Source of the DNA: Termitomyces sp. T153
Taxonomy: Eukaryota > Basidiomycota > Agaricomycetes > Agaricales > Lyophyllaceae
DNA: 64,000 nt
NCBI GenBank assembly: GCA_018296165.2
Contig: JACKQL020000027.1
Span: forward strand, 310,001-374,000
Direction of reading: 5' to 3'
In this document: positions 1-11,684 of the stretch, one piece after another
Layout: each line of letters opens with the position of its first letter
Position numbering within the stretch: position 1 is the stretch's first letter
Translations under genes and position numbers: made by a program
Notes under the pieces: generated by a model
Database searches by the model: none
Told to the model about the DNA's origin: nothing
What the model saw: the letters and a program-made list of their open reading frames with translations, nothing else

Positions 1-770
1 CCAGACGGAGTCACCAAGACAGCGTTGGACAAAATGAAATGGAGTCAATATGGAACAAGAGTAGATTCGAGTGGTGATACGAAACGATAACGAGAATGAT
101 AACGAAATGGAGATAAGACAAGACTGGGAGACTGAGATAAGACTGGGAGATTGAGATAAGACTAGGAGACTGAGATAAGACCGGGAGACTGAGAGTAAGG
201 AAAACAAAACACAAAACACAAAACACAAGAAGGAAACAATCAGACCATAGGTAACATTAAGCAATATCAAGGCTAGAGTACGAAGAGCTACTCAACATCT
301 TATATACTGACTACCGGAGAACTTCAGGGTACGTCGGCTGTGGTGGCGGGGCTTGGCGGAGCTCGACGGAGTGGGCGGGTGTCAGTTGCGATTGAGGGTC
401 AGGCCGCACTGATATGTTGATGGGATCATTTGGGAATGTGGGTTGCCCCGAGATTGTTGTGATACTCTGGAATGGGTCAGAGGAACCAGGGTGTTGAGTT
501 GATGATGGGTGGCAAAGATCAGGAACAGCGGGGGTGGTTCTTGGGGTTCGGGAGATCCAGGGTAAGTGTCAGTGGCTGCGGGGAAGGCGTCAAAGTTGGC
601 CAGGAGGCTGTCAGAGTTAGCTGGGGAGGCGTCGGAGTTAGCCGAGGTTGCGTCGGGGCTAACCAAAATAGGCGTGGGGCATGGGCAGAAGTTTGGCGGG
701 GCATCAGGGGTTTTGGGGAATCGGGAGGTTGCTGGACGATGCGCAGGGGTCCAGGGGACGGGTCATGACA
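1..770 (-). repeat. Ty3/Gypsy LTR (family shared with A, E, F), cut by the window edge
   Basis: Read on the minus strand this begins with TGTCATGACC at 770 and runs leftwards off the window. It matches the first two thirds of the other LTRs here: the CCGAACC/TTCGG-rich U3, the TATATAAG region near 270-250 and about four copies of the 19-bp minisatellite at 112-195. About 390 bp of its far end lies outside the window. Because the TG terminus faces right, any interior belongs to the left, so this is either the 5' LTR of a minus-strand element or a solo LTR. Its target-site duplication cannot be checked. Confidence 0.85.
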
Positions 771-1921
771 CCTACCTTCCCTCCATCCACTATTATGCAT
801 ACCCAGTCCCTGCTGCAGCCCCAACCCCTCTGGGGCCTATGGATAATTATTCCCCCCCTTGGATGCCATTCCCCGCTGATGAGCCCCAGTTATCGCTGAG
901 CACCTTTTTCGGCGGTTCGGACTTAGCGGCAGCTGACTACTTCGAATTTGACACAAGTCACAACACTCAGCGCACGGGACTTGGCCCTAGGATTGGACCG
1001 AAGCACAAGACTCTAGTGACCACGAGACTTATCGATCACGGGGAACATCACGCAAAGCCTGGAACATGGGCCTGGACCATCAAGGCCTAGACCCCCTTGG
1101 CGACAATTATTAGTGACCTTAGCGATCCTGGCGACAAAACGGCGTTCCTTTACTATATATGGACATATTACCAGACGCGTACCTTTTTACTATCATTCCC
1201 CTTGTCGAGCTTACCAACATCCCTGAATGGTGTTCTTACTTCAGGTATTGACATCGGACTCGTTCTCTTTTTGGTTCTTATTAGCAATTAGTTGTCGCCA
1301 AGGCCTCACCTATGACTTTTTACTTAGTTACGGACTGACGCCTGGCACGCAACCTAAACACAGTGGCAGACGCCGCCGCTAGTGGCGCTTAATTACTTAC
1401 CTTCCCTTACTATACTTCGAAAACGTATAAATACTGCCTGCACATAGACATCACCCCATCGAATTTTACCATCGAATCACTATCGTATCACTCCCCTATC
1501 TATAAGCTACCAGCTTAAAGGTTTCATTTACCTCATCTCTTTCCCTCATCTCGTCTTTGACCTTGGCTTAGCGACAAGCCTCTTCAACTTCGACCTCGAC
1601 TTAGTGTGGTACCGACTATGGGTGCCAATAAACGTTATTTCAACTTAGTGACGCTAGCAATTGCGGCTAGTGACAAGTTTACGTTCGTCCTTCAATCTCA
1701 ATTTTACTCTTACCGCTGTCTCTCTCCTTTATTCCCCCCCGCCACTGTTTCAGTTTCGCTGCAACTATCGTAAGCAGTGGCGATTCTCTTTGACTTCACT
1801 TCCCCACCACCACTTTTGCTCTAGTTCTCTGGGACGGTTACTGACTCGCCCTCAACTATTAACTTCCTACTGCCAGCTACCCTATCTAGTGACAAGTGTT
1901 AGGTTTCCTGCACGGCACTAG
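771..1921. other. Unassigned LTR-like sequence and open-frame tail
   Basis: No known gene was recognised. A frame open to 1090 (roughly 776-1090) has the look of a low-complexity C-terminus rich in Pro and Tyr, truncated on its left by the LTR insertion. The following kilobase resembles an LTR or promoter region: a TATA-like GTATAAATAC near 1424, pyrimidine-rich blocks, and a motif TAGTGAC recurring near 1013, 1110, 1646, 1669 and 1888. It does not match the 3' LTR of element G at 11.7-12.6 kb, so it is not G's missing 5' LTR. Confidence 0.3.
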
Positions 1922-1942
1922 GTGGCATAGGAGCACATCACC

Positions 1943-3993
1943 GCTCAAGCAGCTCCTTCTCCCAGGCAGCAAAGGGTTGAAGCCTATACCCAACAACGCA
2001 ACAAAGTCCTCCGCTTCCTCTGCCTCTCTCCTGCAGAGTTCACAAGATGCACCTGCACCCTCCTCACCAACCTAGGTTACCCCAACACCTCCACGACTCT
2101 GGAAGTCTGGGCAGATTGACTCCTCAACTTCCATGAGCGCTATTTGCAAGGGAACCTCCCGGAGACTATGCAAGGCACCCTGGGCATTGATGATAACTTA
2201 TGGAATGAGCTCCACACATTGGTCGAAGAAATCCACACCAGCCCGAACCCCCACCCCTTTGAAGACTCTCTAGACCCTGCCTGCTCCTTCCATGTGCAAT
2301 GCAAGGAGCCCGTCAGAACATGAAGTGAAGCCCCGCCTTCCATTCCCCGTCAGCAGGAAGAACTCAACGCGGCCTCCAGCATCTTGAGGAACCTCAACCC
2401 TGCAGGAGGATTGTTTGACCAACCAGCCGCCCATACCTTGGCCCTCTCCACTTGCCCCCGGGCCAACTCCATCCCTAGCGCCTTCCGAACCTGGGACCAG
2501 CCTGCCGTCTCCAAACCCCACTCCCAATGGCCACCCCCACACGTTGACAACAACAACTGGACTCTCTCCTACATCAATGAGCCTGGTAACCCCACTGACA
2601 AGCACGCCCCATGCAACGAACCTCCACGAGACTGACCCCCCCACTTTGACCTCCACACCCCTCATGTCAATGCCCCTCCACCCCGTCCCAATGCCCTGGT
2701 CCCCCCACAACAGCCCACAGGTCCCAGGGCACCCTGACCACCCTTCCTTACCAACCATCCTTGTTCTCTGCCCACTCCAATGCCTAACCCTCCTGCCAAC
2801 GCCAATTATTTCAGACTCCCCACCCCCAGAGGACTCCCTCGATGGGCCCCGGGGCCTGCCCCAGGCAACGCAGGTCAACCCCCCAGTGGAGGGCCATCCA
2901 ACGGCAGACCCCCTGGGGGATGGGGCCCGGTGATGGACAACTTCCCCCCCCCAGCATGGAAACAGGAACAACTACTATTACTACTACAATGCCGGACCCC
3001 CACCCCAAGCTCAAAATCCACAGGACAATACCCACGATGCACTGGCCTGGGAGGGTAAGCTCGACATTCAGAAACCCAAACCCTTCACTGGCCGTGACCC
3101 CCAGAAGTGGTGAATCTTTCTAACCCAGTGTCTGACTATGTTCCAAGCTAAGCCGATTACCTTCCAACTTGAGAGCTCATGAGTGGCCTTTGCCACATCA
3201 TATTTACAGGGTATCGCCTTTGATTATTACACCACGCTACTCCGGTTTGACCCCAACAACCCCATGCTCTCCAATTGGCTTGCTTTCACCCAGGAATTCT
3301 CGAGTAAGTTTGGCGTCTTTGACACCATAGCGGAGGCAGAGGAAAATCTCTTCAACCTCTGAATGTGCAGCAACAAATGCTTCACAACCTTGATTGTACA
3401 GTTTGAATGGGAAGCCTACAAGACCAGCTGGAACTACAACACTCTCCAATTTGCCCTCCGTCATGCCCTGCCTCAATGAATCAAGGACATCCTTCGCCTC
3501 GCACCCAAGCAAACCACCTACGATGGGTACAAGGCACTCGTTACTCAGATCGACTAACGTTACTGGGAAGATCACAGCAAAAACACAGTGCTCTGGAGAC
3601 CCTGGAATGCCTCCGGTAACACCAACTGGCAGGCCAGAGCAACCAACAGCATTTGGTCCTCAATCCCCGCTAACCCTGCCAACCCCGTGCCCCGCTTTCC
3701 CTTGGGCCAAGAAATTACCAGCACCAACCCACCCCCAGGGCAATGTCCGCCGGCCCAGCTCAACACTGCCAACCTCCATGAAACTCTGGAACCCCTGGAC
3801 ACCAACCCCAACAACCACGACAACATTCCGGACCCTGCCAACGACCAAGAAGCCTTATGCACAAACCGGATTTGGGATAGCCCATGGATTGACGTGCCAG
3901 AGGAAACGCAGGAGAAATGATGGAAGGAGGGCGCATGCATCCTATGTGGTGAGCAGGGACACTTTATTTGCAGTTGTCCTAAACAACAGGTGA
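1943..3993 (+). pseudogene. Gypsy gag polyprotein, degenerate, with zinc knuckle
   Basis: This is the structural (capsid/nucleocapsid) part of the element. The readable frame begins around 1943; no convincing start codon is visible because an in-frame TAG lies just upstream near 1928. It contains a Pro-rich middle (2400-3050), then a capsid-like block at about 3050-3560 containing KPFTGRDPQKW and LQGIAFDYY, which is the typical retrotransposon gag core. A CCHC knuckle at about 3936-3980 reads C-I-L-C-GEQG-H-FICS-C. Several in-frame TGA codons sit where Arg is expected (for example near 2116, 2632, 3120 and 3360), and frame changes occur around 3050. It leads into the protease domain. Confidence 0.75.
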
Positions 3994-4199
3994 TGGGACA
4001 TGCCATGTGGACAATCGATAGAGAAGACTGTAACTACCAGTTTATGGAAAATGAGTCAGCAGTTTAGGTCTTGAAGATGCACTAGACTGCAGACCAGACC
4101 CCGATGTCTTCTCTGCCCTGGCCACACTCCTCCGCGCAACAATACTTGCCCCAGACAGCCCCCCAGTACACCTCCCCTCCCACTCATCCACCAACCTCC

Positions 4200-5176
4200 T
4201 CCTCCACACCACTCTTCCCTTCACCAACAACCCTGTCCCCACACTAGTTGACAGCGGCGCCACCAACAACTTCATCAATGAATCCCTGGCAGTACTTGCT
4301 CCCCACCCCCCCCAATGCCTCCCCACCCCAATTCCCCTCAAACTTTTTGACGGAGACCCCACCCCAGCGGGAGACATCACACACTGCCTGGAAATGACCA
4401 TGACCTTTGCCAACGGACAACAGCAAGAACTCCAACTACTTATCACAAAATTACACCCCTCCACCCCCGTCGTCTTAGGATTCTCATGGCTCCATTCCAC
4501 CAACCCCCACATTGACTGGCCCAGCCTCACCCTCCACCTCAACTGGGACAACCCCACCAACTCCGGGCTGGTACCTTTCAATGTCTCACCCTCCTCCGAG
4601 AACTCTGAGACCACAATCAACCACCCCCGAACTCCACAGCTCCACTCTAGATCTGCATGGTTGTTCATTGTCAATGTCCAACTCAACAACTCTTCCAAGG
4701 TATTCCCCGCCCTTGTTGACAGCAGCACCTCTGGCACCTTTGTCAGTAATCAGCTTGGCCTCCAGCGCAATGACCTTGACAAACCCCTCAAGCTTCAACT
4801 CTTCGACGGAAGCCCCACCATGACAAGGATCACTCAATATCACAACAACACCCTCACCCTCGACAACAACCTGCAATTTCAGGCCCAGCTCCTTGTCACC
4901 CAATTACCTCTGCCAACTCCAATTGTGCTCGGACTCCCGTGGCTGCAAGATGTCAACCCCAACATTGACTGGAAGGACCTCACCATGCAATTCCCCAGCC
5001 CCAAAGCAAGTTTAGCGGCTGCCATCCCCCTCCACCTCCAGTCTATCCCGGACCTTGACGTCTCCCATCCCAGCGCCAGCACCTCCAGAGCAACCCAGAG
5101 TCCCTCAACCTCCGATGACAACCCCAATGAAGAAGGAGACGCCACTCTGCCTTGGTCACCCGCAATCACATTATGA
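4200..5176 (+). pseudogene. Tandem retropepsin-like aspartic protease domains of element G
   Basis: One frame is open from before 4250 to 5176 and encodes two homologous retropepsin-like domains. Domain 1 has the active-site motif LVDSGATNNF at about 4244-4273 and ends with VVLGFSWLHSTNPHIDW near 4470-4520. Domain 2 has LVDSSTSGTF at about 4714-4743 and ends with IVLGLPWLQDVNPNIDW near 4921-4971. Between the motif and the end both share LFDG-x-PT and a TP-[VI]-VLG-x2-WL block. Retropepsins normally work as homodimers of one domain, so a covalent tandem is unusual. In domain 2 the Gly of DSG is Ser. Whether this reflects a single-chain protease or a relic duplication is inference. Confidence 0.75.
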
Positions 5177-5398
5177 TGGCTGCCTCCCAACATACTCTAG
5201 AATCGATACAAAGGCCTGCGGCACCCCAACCAGCAACACTCAAGGTCCCTGACCAACTCTGCCACCACTCCGGACTCATCCGCTACCACTCTGATGTCCA
5301 ACTCCAATGACCCTGGAAGCCTCGACATTAAAATCGTCAGCGCCGTTCCCTTTGCACGCCTTCTACAAGATGGCACCCTCACCTTCTAGTTACAAATC

Positions 5399-8062
5399 AT
5401 GCCAGCCCTACCCAAGGAGCACCTCTGCACAGGGACCACCACACTGGAGAGCAAGATGGAGGAACAGATCCTATCCGAAGTAGTTCCCCCAGAGTATCAT
5501 GAGTTCACTGACATGTTCTCTGAAGGGAGTGCCAAAGAACTTCCCCCACACTGCTCCTACAACCACAAGATTGACCTTGAAGAAGGTACCTCACCCCCAT
5601 TTGGCAAGATCTACAACCTGTCCAAGGTCAAGCTCCGAGCCTTGAAGGAATACCTCGACAATATGCTCAGCAAGGGCTTCATATGCCTGTTGATCTCTGC
5701 CACTGGCACTCTGGTTCTGTTTGCCAAGAAGAAGGATGGGTCCCTCCGACTCTGTGTGGATTATTGGGGACTCAACAAAGTCACCAAAAAGAACCAGTAT
5801 CCCCTCCCTGTCAGGTTCCACTGACCACGGGGGCTCAGCTACACTGGGTGAGTCCTTACTAGGCGGATGTGATTCCCTGCACTGACAACCGGGCACTCGG
5901 GGGTATCCCAAACACTGGGGACTTGTGAGGATAGCAAGGGGAAATTGATCCAAGCAAGTCCGGGGAGGTCCAGAGGAGTAGAGGACGAGTTGCGGGGAAG
6001 GGGGATGGGCTTGGCAGGGTTCAGGCATAAGTCCGTGTGTGAGTATTGCAGGTGCGGAGGAGGTGGAGGCTACGCAGATGACAGGAGTGGAGCCGGAGTT
6101 CTGATGGGGGATCAACAGGGGTTGATGGGGTTCAGAGCTGAGTGTATAGCAGGGTCTGGGGTTGGTAACGAGTGTCTGAGGTTTGTCATCATAACTGCGG
6201 AGTTCATGAGGACACTATGGTTGAGAGGACTTGAACACAATAGACAGAATCAAACAGGACAAGACAGAGTCGAACGAAATGAGATGAAGACAAGATGAGA
6301 ACGAGAATAGATTCAGGCAGAGACACGGAATGATAACAAAAAGATAACGGAACAGAGACAAGATAAGACCAGGAGACTGAGAATAAGGAAAACAAGACAT
6401 GGGACACAAAACACAAGAAGAAACAATCAGGAACACATCAGGAAAGGCTGGTATGTAGGTAAGTAATCTCAAGACTAGAGTACAAGGAGCTACTCTATGT
6501 CTTATATACTGACTACTGAAGAGCTTCAGGGACGTCAGCTGTGGTGGCGGGGCTTGGCAGAGCTTGGCGGAGTCAACGGGTGTCGGTTATGACCAGAGGG
6601 CGGGCCGTGTTGATATGTTGATGGGATCAATTATGATGCGGTCCATTCCAAGGTTGTTGTGATACCCCAGGGTAAGTCGGGGGAGCCAGGGTGTCAAGTT
6701 GATGATGTGTAATGGGGTCAGGCATGGCGGGGGAGTGGTCCCAGGGGCTTAGGAAGTCCAGGGGGAAGCGCCGGCGGCTGCAGGGAAGACGTCAGAGTTG
6801 GCTAGGGGGCTGTCAGAGTTAGCTGAGAATGTGTCGGAGTTAGCCGGAGTAGGTGCGGAGTGCTGGGAAAGTTCGACAAAGTGTCAGGGGGGGGGTTTTG
6901 GAGGAACGGGGGTTTGTCGGGCAGTGTACAGGGCTTCAGGGAATGGGTCATGACACTCCCCTTGATTGGAGACCTCGTTGATTGTCTCTGCAGTGCCAAG
7001 ATTTACACAAAGATAGACCTCCACTCTGGCTACAACAACGTCCAGATCGCTCCAGGACATGAATGGAAGACTGCCTTTTGCACCTGCTATGGCCTCTTTG
7101 AGTACCTTGTAATGCCCTTTGGAATGACTAACTCCCCCGCCACTTTCCAGTACTTCATGAACAACATCTTCCATGACATGAATGATGTTTTTGTTATTGT
7201 ATACCTGGACAACATCCTTATCTACTTGAATTTTCCAATGGAGCATCCGGAGCACGTCCGCTGCATTTTAGAATGACTCTGAGAGTACCACCTTCACGCC
7301 AAACCCAAGAAATGCTCCTTCCACATGATGGAGGTCAAATATCTCAGAGTTGTCATCACCCCCGATGGCATGCGCATGGACCCCACCAAGGTCAACACAG
7401 TACTCAACTGGCCCCCGCCGTGGAACATCAAGGAGGTACAGTCATTCCTGGGGTTTGCTAACTTTTATCGCCGTTTCATCAACAACTACTCCAGGATCAC
7501 CAAACCCCTCAACCAACTCATGCAGAAGGACACCCCTTGGGATTGGGACAGCAAGTGCCAGAGTGTATTCCTCCTCCTGAAGAGGGCCTTCACCTCCACT
7601 CTGGTCCTCTGCCATTTCGACCCCTCCCTGCCAATTGTGCTCGAGTGCAATGCCTCTGACTACGCTATCGCTGGGATACTCTCCCAGTCGGACTCAGAGG
7701 GCAAAGATCTCCATCCCGTCACCTTCTACACCTGATCAATGATCCCAGCAGAACTCAACTACAACATCTACGACAAAGAACTCCTCGCAATCATTGAAGC
7801 CTTCCATCAGTGGTGGGCCTACCTCAAGGGGTCCCTGCACCGCATCCAAGTATACTCCGACCACAACAACCTGCAATACTTCACGACCATGAAGCAGCTC
7901 AGCCACCACCAAGCCCGATGGTCTGAAACCCTCTTGGAGTATGACTTCACCATCCATTACCACCCTGGGCAACTTGGCACGAAGCCCGATGCCCTCACTC
8001 GAAGATCCAATGTGTACCTGAAGAAGTCATTTGAAGCTGAACGGAATGCATTCAACCATTGA
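5399..8062 (+). pseudogene. Gypsy reverse transcriptase and RNase H, split by a solo LTR
   Basis: RT begins with the [14 protein letters not shown] block and has the [12 protein letters not shown] finger motif (about 5731-5763). It is interrupted at 5808 by a solo LTR and resumes at 6961 with LIGDLVDCL and [10 protein letters not shown]. The catalytic box at about 7198-7218 reads VYLDNILIY, so the second Asp of YLDD is Asn. RNase H follows (about 7640-8010); its expected E-x-DAS motif reads ECNAS at about 7642-7656, again an Asp to Asn change. Stops occur at 7274 and 7735, where CGA would restore Arg. Both Asp to Asn changes and the stops fit CpG deamination. The enzyme is inactive. Confidence 0.85.
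5809..6955 (-). repeat. Solo LTR inserted in RT of element G
   Basis: This is a 1147-bp LTR in reverse orientation (plus-strand ends TGTCAGG and CATGACA) of the family seen at 1-770 and 50-63 kb. It is flanked by the perfect 5-bp duplication CTCCC (5804-5808 and 6956-6960). Removing the LTR and one duplication restores an uninterrupted RT frame (PLP then LIGDL). No internal sequence is present, so it is a solo LTR formed by LTR-LTR recombination. It carries only one copy of the 19-bp minisatellite. Confidence 0.93.
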
Positions 8063-9540
8063 GTGGTAATCCCCCCCAAACATCTACATGCCATACTGAT
8101 CTTAAATGAAGAAGGAATCCTCCAACAAATCAGAAATTCACCCCTGGACTCCTTCTTCACCTAGCACAACCCCCGCAACAACCCTGATGAGTCAAGCACC
8201 AGGAACCCCTTTTTGCTGTCTTCATACCACCACCTCCTGCTCTGGAGTGGATGAATTTATGCTCTGGACCACAAGTCCATCCGCCTTGACATACTCCAGC
8301 AGCACCACAACTATAAGCTCCAAGGGCACCCACAAATTTGTAAGACCCTCCAACTCATCTCCCGGACTTACTTTTGGCCAGGAATGAAGAAGGACGTCAC
8401 GCAATATGTAAGGGCCTGCGAACCTTGCCTCCAGGCCAAGGTACACTGTCACTGCCCCCATGGATTATTGAAACCCCTCCTTGTTGGCCACCGCCCCTGG
8501 TCCTCCCTATCAATGGATCATATTGTTGAACTCCCTGATTCTGAAGGTTTTAACGCAATCCTCATCATTGTTTGCCACCTCACCAAGCAAGCCCTCTTCA
8601 TCCCCTGCCACACCACCGACAATGCTCTGGAGTTTGCCAAACTGTTTCTTGAACACGTATTCTCCAAGCATGGACTCCCAGATGACATTGTCTCTGACCA
8701 CAGATCCCTGTTCATATCCCACTTTTGGCAATTGCTATGCAGGGCACTCAAGATCAAAACCAACCTCTCCACCACCTATCACCCAGAGACCAACGGACAA
8801 ACAGGACAAGTGAACCAGACGCTGGAGCAGTATCTCCAGCTATACGTTAACTATTTACAGAACGACTGGCGCACAGAACTCCCCCTCGCCAAATTCACCT
8901 ACAACAACACGCCCCACTCCGCCACTGAAGTCTCCCCCTTCTACGCCAACAAAGGCTACAACCCCTGACTCACTCTGTCCCTGAAAGACATCCCCTCCTA
9001 TGCTGCCCACAAAGTCGCTGAGGACCTCTGATCCCTTCACCAATTTCTCTGGGACGAGATCAACACTGCCAATCAAGCCTACTCCAAACATGCCAACACC
9101 CGACGTGACCCCACCCCCAACTGGCCTCCCAGCACCTTGGTTTGGCTTGATCGATGCAACCTCAAGACCTGGAGGCCCTCCATCAAATTAGACCACAAGC
9201 GCCTCGGTCCTTTCAAAGTCCTCCAGAAGGTCTCCACACACACTTATAAACCCAACCTACCTCTGGGCTTGAAAGGCCTCCACCCCGTGTTCCACATTTG
9301 GCTCCTCAAAAAACATGCCCCAGACCCCTTCCCCGGCCAGCGCCCCAGCCAACCACCCCCCGTCAAGGTTGAGGATGAGTACCGCTACGAGGTCAACCAG
9401 ATCCTCGACTCCTGCTTGGTCCGCAGATGACCCCAGTACTTAGTCCACTGGAAGGGCTACAGACCTGAGGACAACACATGGGAGCCCCAAAAAAAACCTC
9501 GACGGAGCCCCCAACAAACTCCAGGACTTCCATTGACAAC
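8063..9540 (+). pseudogene. Gypsy integrase with C-terminal chromodomain
   Basis: An H2C2 zinc-binding segment spans about 8325-8440 (the GHP-x-ICKTL segment, then TYFWPGM, then C-EPC). The DDE core follows, with first Asp in SMDHIVELP (about 8509-8535) and second in IVSDHRSLF (about 8689-8715). The third position normally reads GQTERVNQ but here reads GQTGQVNQ (about 8797-8820), so the catalytic Glu is lost. A stop at 8966 again replaces Arg. The C-terminus (9383-9530) is a chromodomain: YEVNQILDS, then YLVHWKGYRPEDNTWEP. Chromodomains direct integration to marked chromatin. A run of A at 9489-9496 holds a frameshift. Confidence 0.85.
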
Positions 9541-9699
9541 ACCCCACCAAGCCCCAGGACCTCCAGGACTAGCAAGTGCAGATGGCATCAGTGGGTGTAA
9601 TCCCCACCTCTAGATTTATCAGGGATTCAACTCCCATGAGTACCCCCCTACATGTTTTCACTTACTTTGCCCCTCACTCATTCTGAAAACTTCTCATGC

Positions 9700-11475
9700 T
9701 CAGCAGAAGTGCAGGGAGTCCAACATTAACAAGGCTACAAGTACAAAATATAGGAATAGGAGAGCGCGGGGCAATGAGACACCGGAACCCAGAAGGCCCC
9801 TACTCCTCCTCCCCCCCCCCGAACCCACCTCTGCTATCCTTCCCACCAGATCCACCTCCAGCTGCGCTACTACCATCACCAGAACTTTGGGATGCCCCAG
9901 GAGCGGCTCCACCACGTCCATTGCCACCTCCCACCATGCTCTGGGGTCTGCTGTCACCCTCCGCCGATGTCCTGCCAGCAGACGCCCCATCTGCGTGACC
10001 TCCTGCCCCAAATCCAGTGGGAGATCCCCAGGCATCCTCACCAACCCATTGTGGATGGACCCCAGTGCCGCTGATGCTCTGTTGAGGAGGATGCAATGCT
10101 CTCTGGCCCAGTCTGCAGAATCAAATATCAGCTCATAGTAAACAGGAGATGAGGGGAGCACTTACAGAGCACTCCTCACCACCCCAAGGCCGCCTTGTTG
10201 GCAAGCCACTCTTCCCGCCGCTGCACCCTCTCCACCGTCACTTGGGTCACCTCTGCACTGGACCCCCACTGAGTCCCCCGCATCCCTGACCCCTCCAATC
10301 GTTGCCCTGCCACCTCTGCCCACGCCTCCAATGGCCTCATGTGCGCTCACAGCTCTTGAAGCTGCGACAGTCACTCTGTGGTGGTCCCCACAGCAATATC
10401 TTTATCCCTACGCACCAAGTCCCATTCTTTCCGAGCCTCATCCAGTTCCCTCCAAAGCCCGTCCCTCTCCTCCCCCACCCTACGGACTTCCTCCCCACGT
10501 GTGGCCAACAACCTCTCCAACTCCTCTGCTTGATGCCGCAGGAAAGCCTCAGCGACCGACCACAACCCTTCTGCAGACTGCTCAACCAAGGCCCTAGAAG
10601 TCGGGGAATACACCATAGGACCTAGAGGGCCCACCATCGCCAGCTCCTCCCGTGCCCACTTGCTAGGACCCACCTCCGGCAAGGAGAATGCCCTCCATTT
10701 ACCCTTGTCATGTGTCATGGGGGCCCCCTCCCTCTGCCCACCCCGTGGGGGCCGCCCCACACCAACTCCCCCCTCTACTCCAGAACCCCTCCCTGAGACC
10801 CTACCCCTCCGACCCTCCTCCAACTGCGCTGCAACCCACTCATGGTCCCACCCCTGCTCTGCTGCAATGCAAGCAGCACACCAGTTCAGAGTGACAGAGC
10901 ACTTCTCGTGCCGTGAGCAACATGGGAGACACACTGACATGTCCCACCGCACTCCCAGCACGGGCTCCTCAAACTCGCACTGTTCACCCTGCCAGGTACA
11001 GGACGTGCACTAGAAACGTGGGTTAGCTTGATAGGGAAGAAACATGCCAATGACGCACTAGGGCCACTGCCTGACACCACTCCAACGTCGGGGGACCTCT
11101 TGCTTGCCCTGCAGCCTCTGCAAAGTACTCCGGCGTCATGTCCACCTGCGTGACTCTCGACCCCATAAGGATGGGGTGGACCACCCTGGGGACCATACCA
11201 GACCTGGAACAAGAAGCAAGGACCATTTCCCCCGCCGACTGCGCTGGAGCCTCCCCCAACATAAGCCCCAAGGGACCCGCCACTGCTGCCGACAACTCTG
11301 ACAGGAACTATTCAAGCACTCCAGCCACGACAAGCAAGAGACAATACTTATGACTACGGTACATTGCCCACACCCGCCTACAGTCTCCCTGACCCTCAGA
11401 GTCCTCCAAGGAAGAAGTCAAGGTATGTGCCAATGGGGAGGGGGACACTGCTGGAGAATATGTGGAAGACGACAT
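9700..11475 (-). pseudogene. Antisense spliced gene of element G: CxxC-cluster, coiled-coil protein
   Basis: This lies on the strand opposite gag-pol, between the chromodomain and the 3' LTR. Inferred exons (minus) are 11475-11352, 11297-11059, 11009-10166 and 10112-9700; they sum to 540 codons with phases 1, 0 and 1. Exon 1 starts MSSST and includes an acidic stretch. Exon 3 begins with two C-x2-C-x6-C motifs (CTSC-TWQGEQ-C and CLPC-CSRHEK-C), then a charged, Leu-rich region likely to form a coiled coil. Exon 4 opens with WAREHCILLNRAS. Intron 2 has a GCTAAC branch site. Intron 1 now starts AT instead of GT, and exon 3 carries TGA stops near 10331, 10349 and 10172. Function unknown; the start, introns 1 and 3 and the C-terminus match the copies in A, E and F. 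Confidence 0.65.
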
Positions 11476-11684
11476 TGGAAAAATTTGGGAACCCCAGAGT
11501 ATGTCTGATCCTTTTCAATGACTAGGAAAGAACCCCCTGAGTGGCAGCCATGCTTCGACTTCATTCCCCACGCCTCCGCCGCTACTGCAGTCTGATCAAT
11601 ATTGCTTGACTTTGATTTCCACACCCCACTGATCCCCAAACTGTACTCTGTGTCTCAAGGGTCTCAACACTGAAGGGGGGGTGA

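Noticed and set aside
472..1090. Open frames crossing the left-edge LTR boundary
   Set aside because: They run from LTR into flanking DNA, so they are junction artefacts; only the part right of 770 might be old coding sequence.
1300..1960. 5' LTR of element G
   Set aside because: No similarity to the 3' LTR at 11685-12632 beyond general pyrimidine richness.
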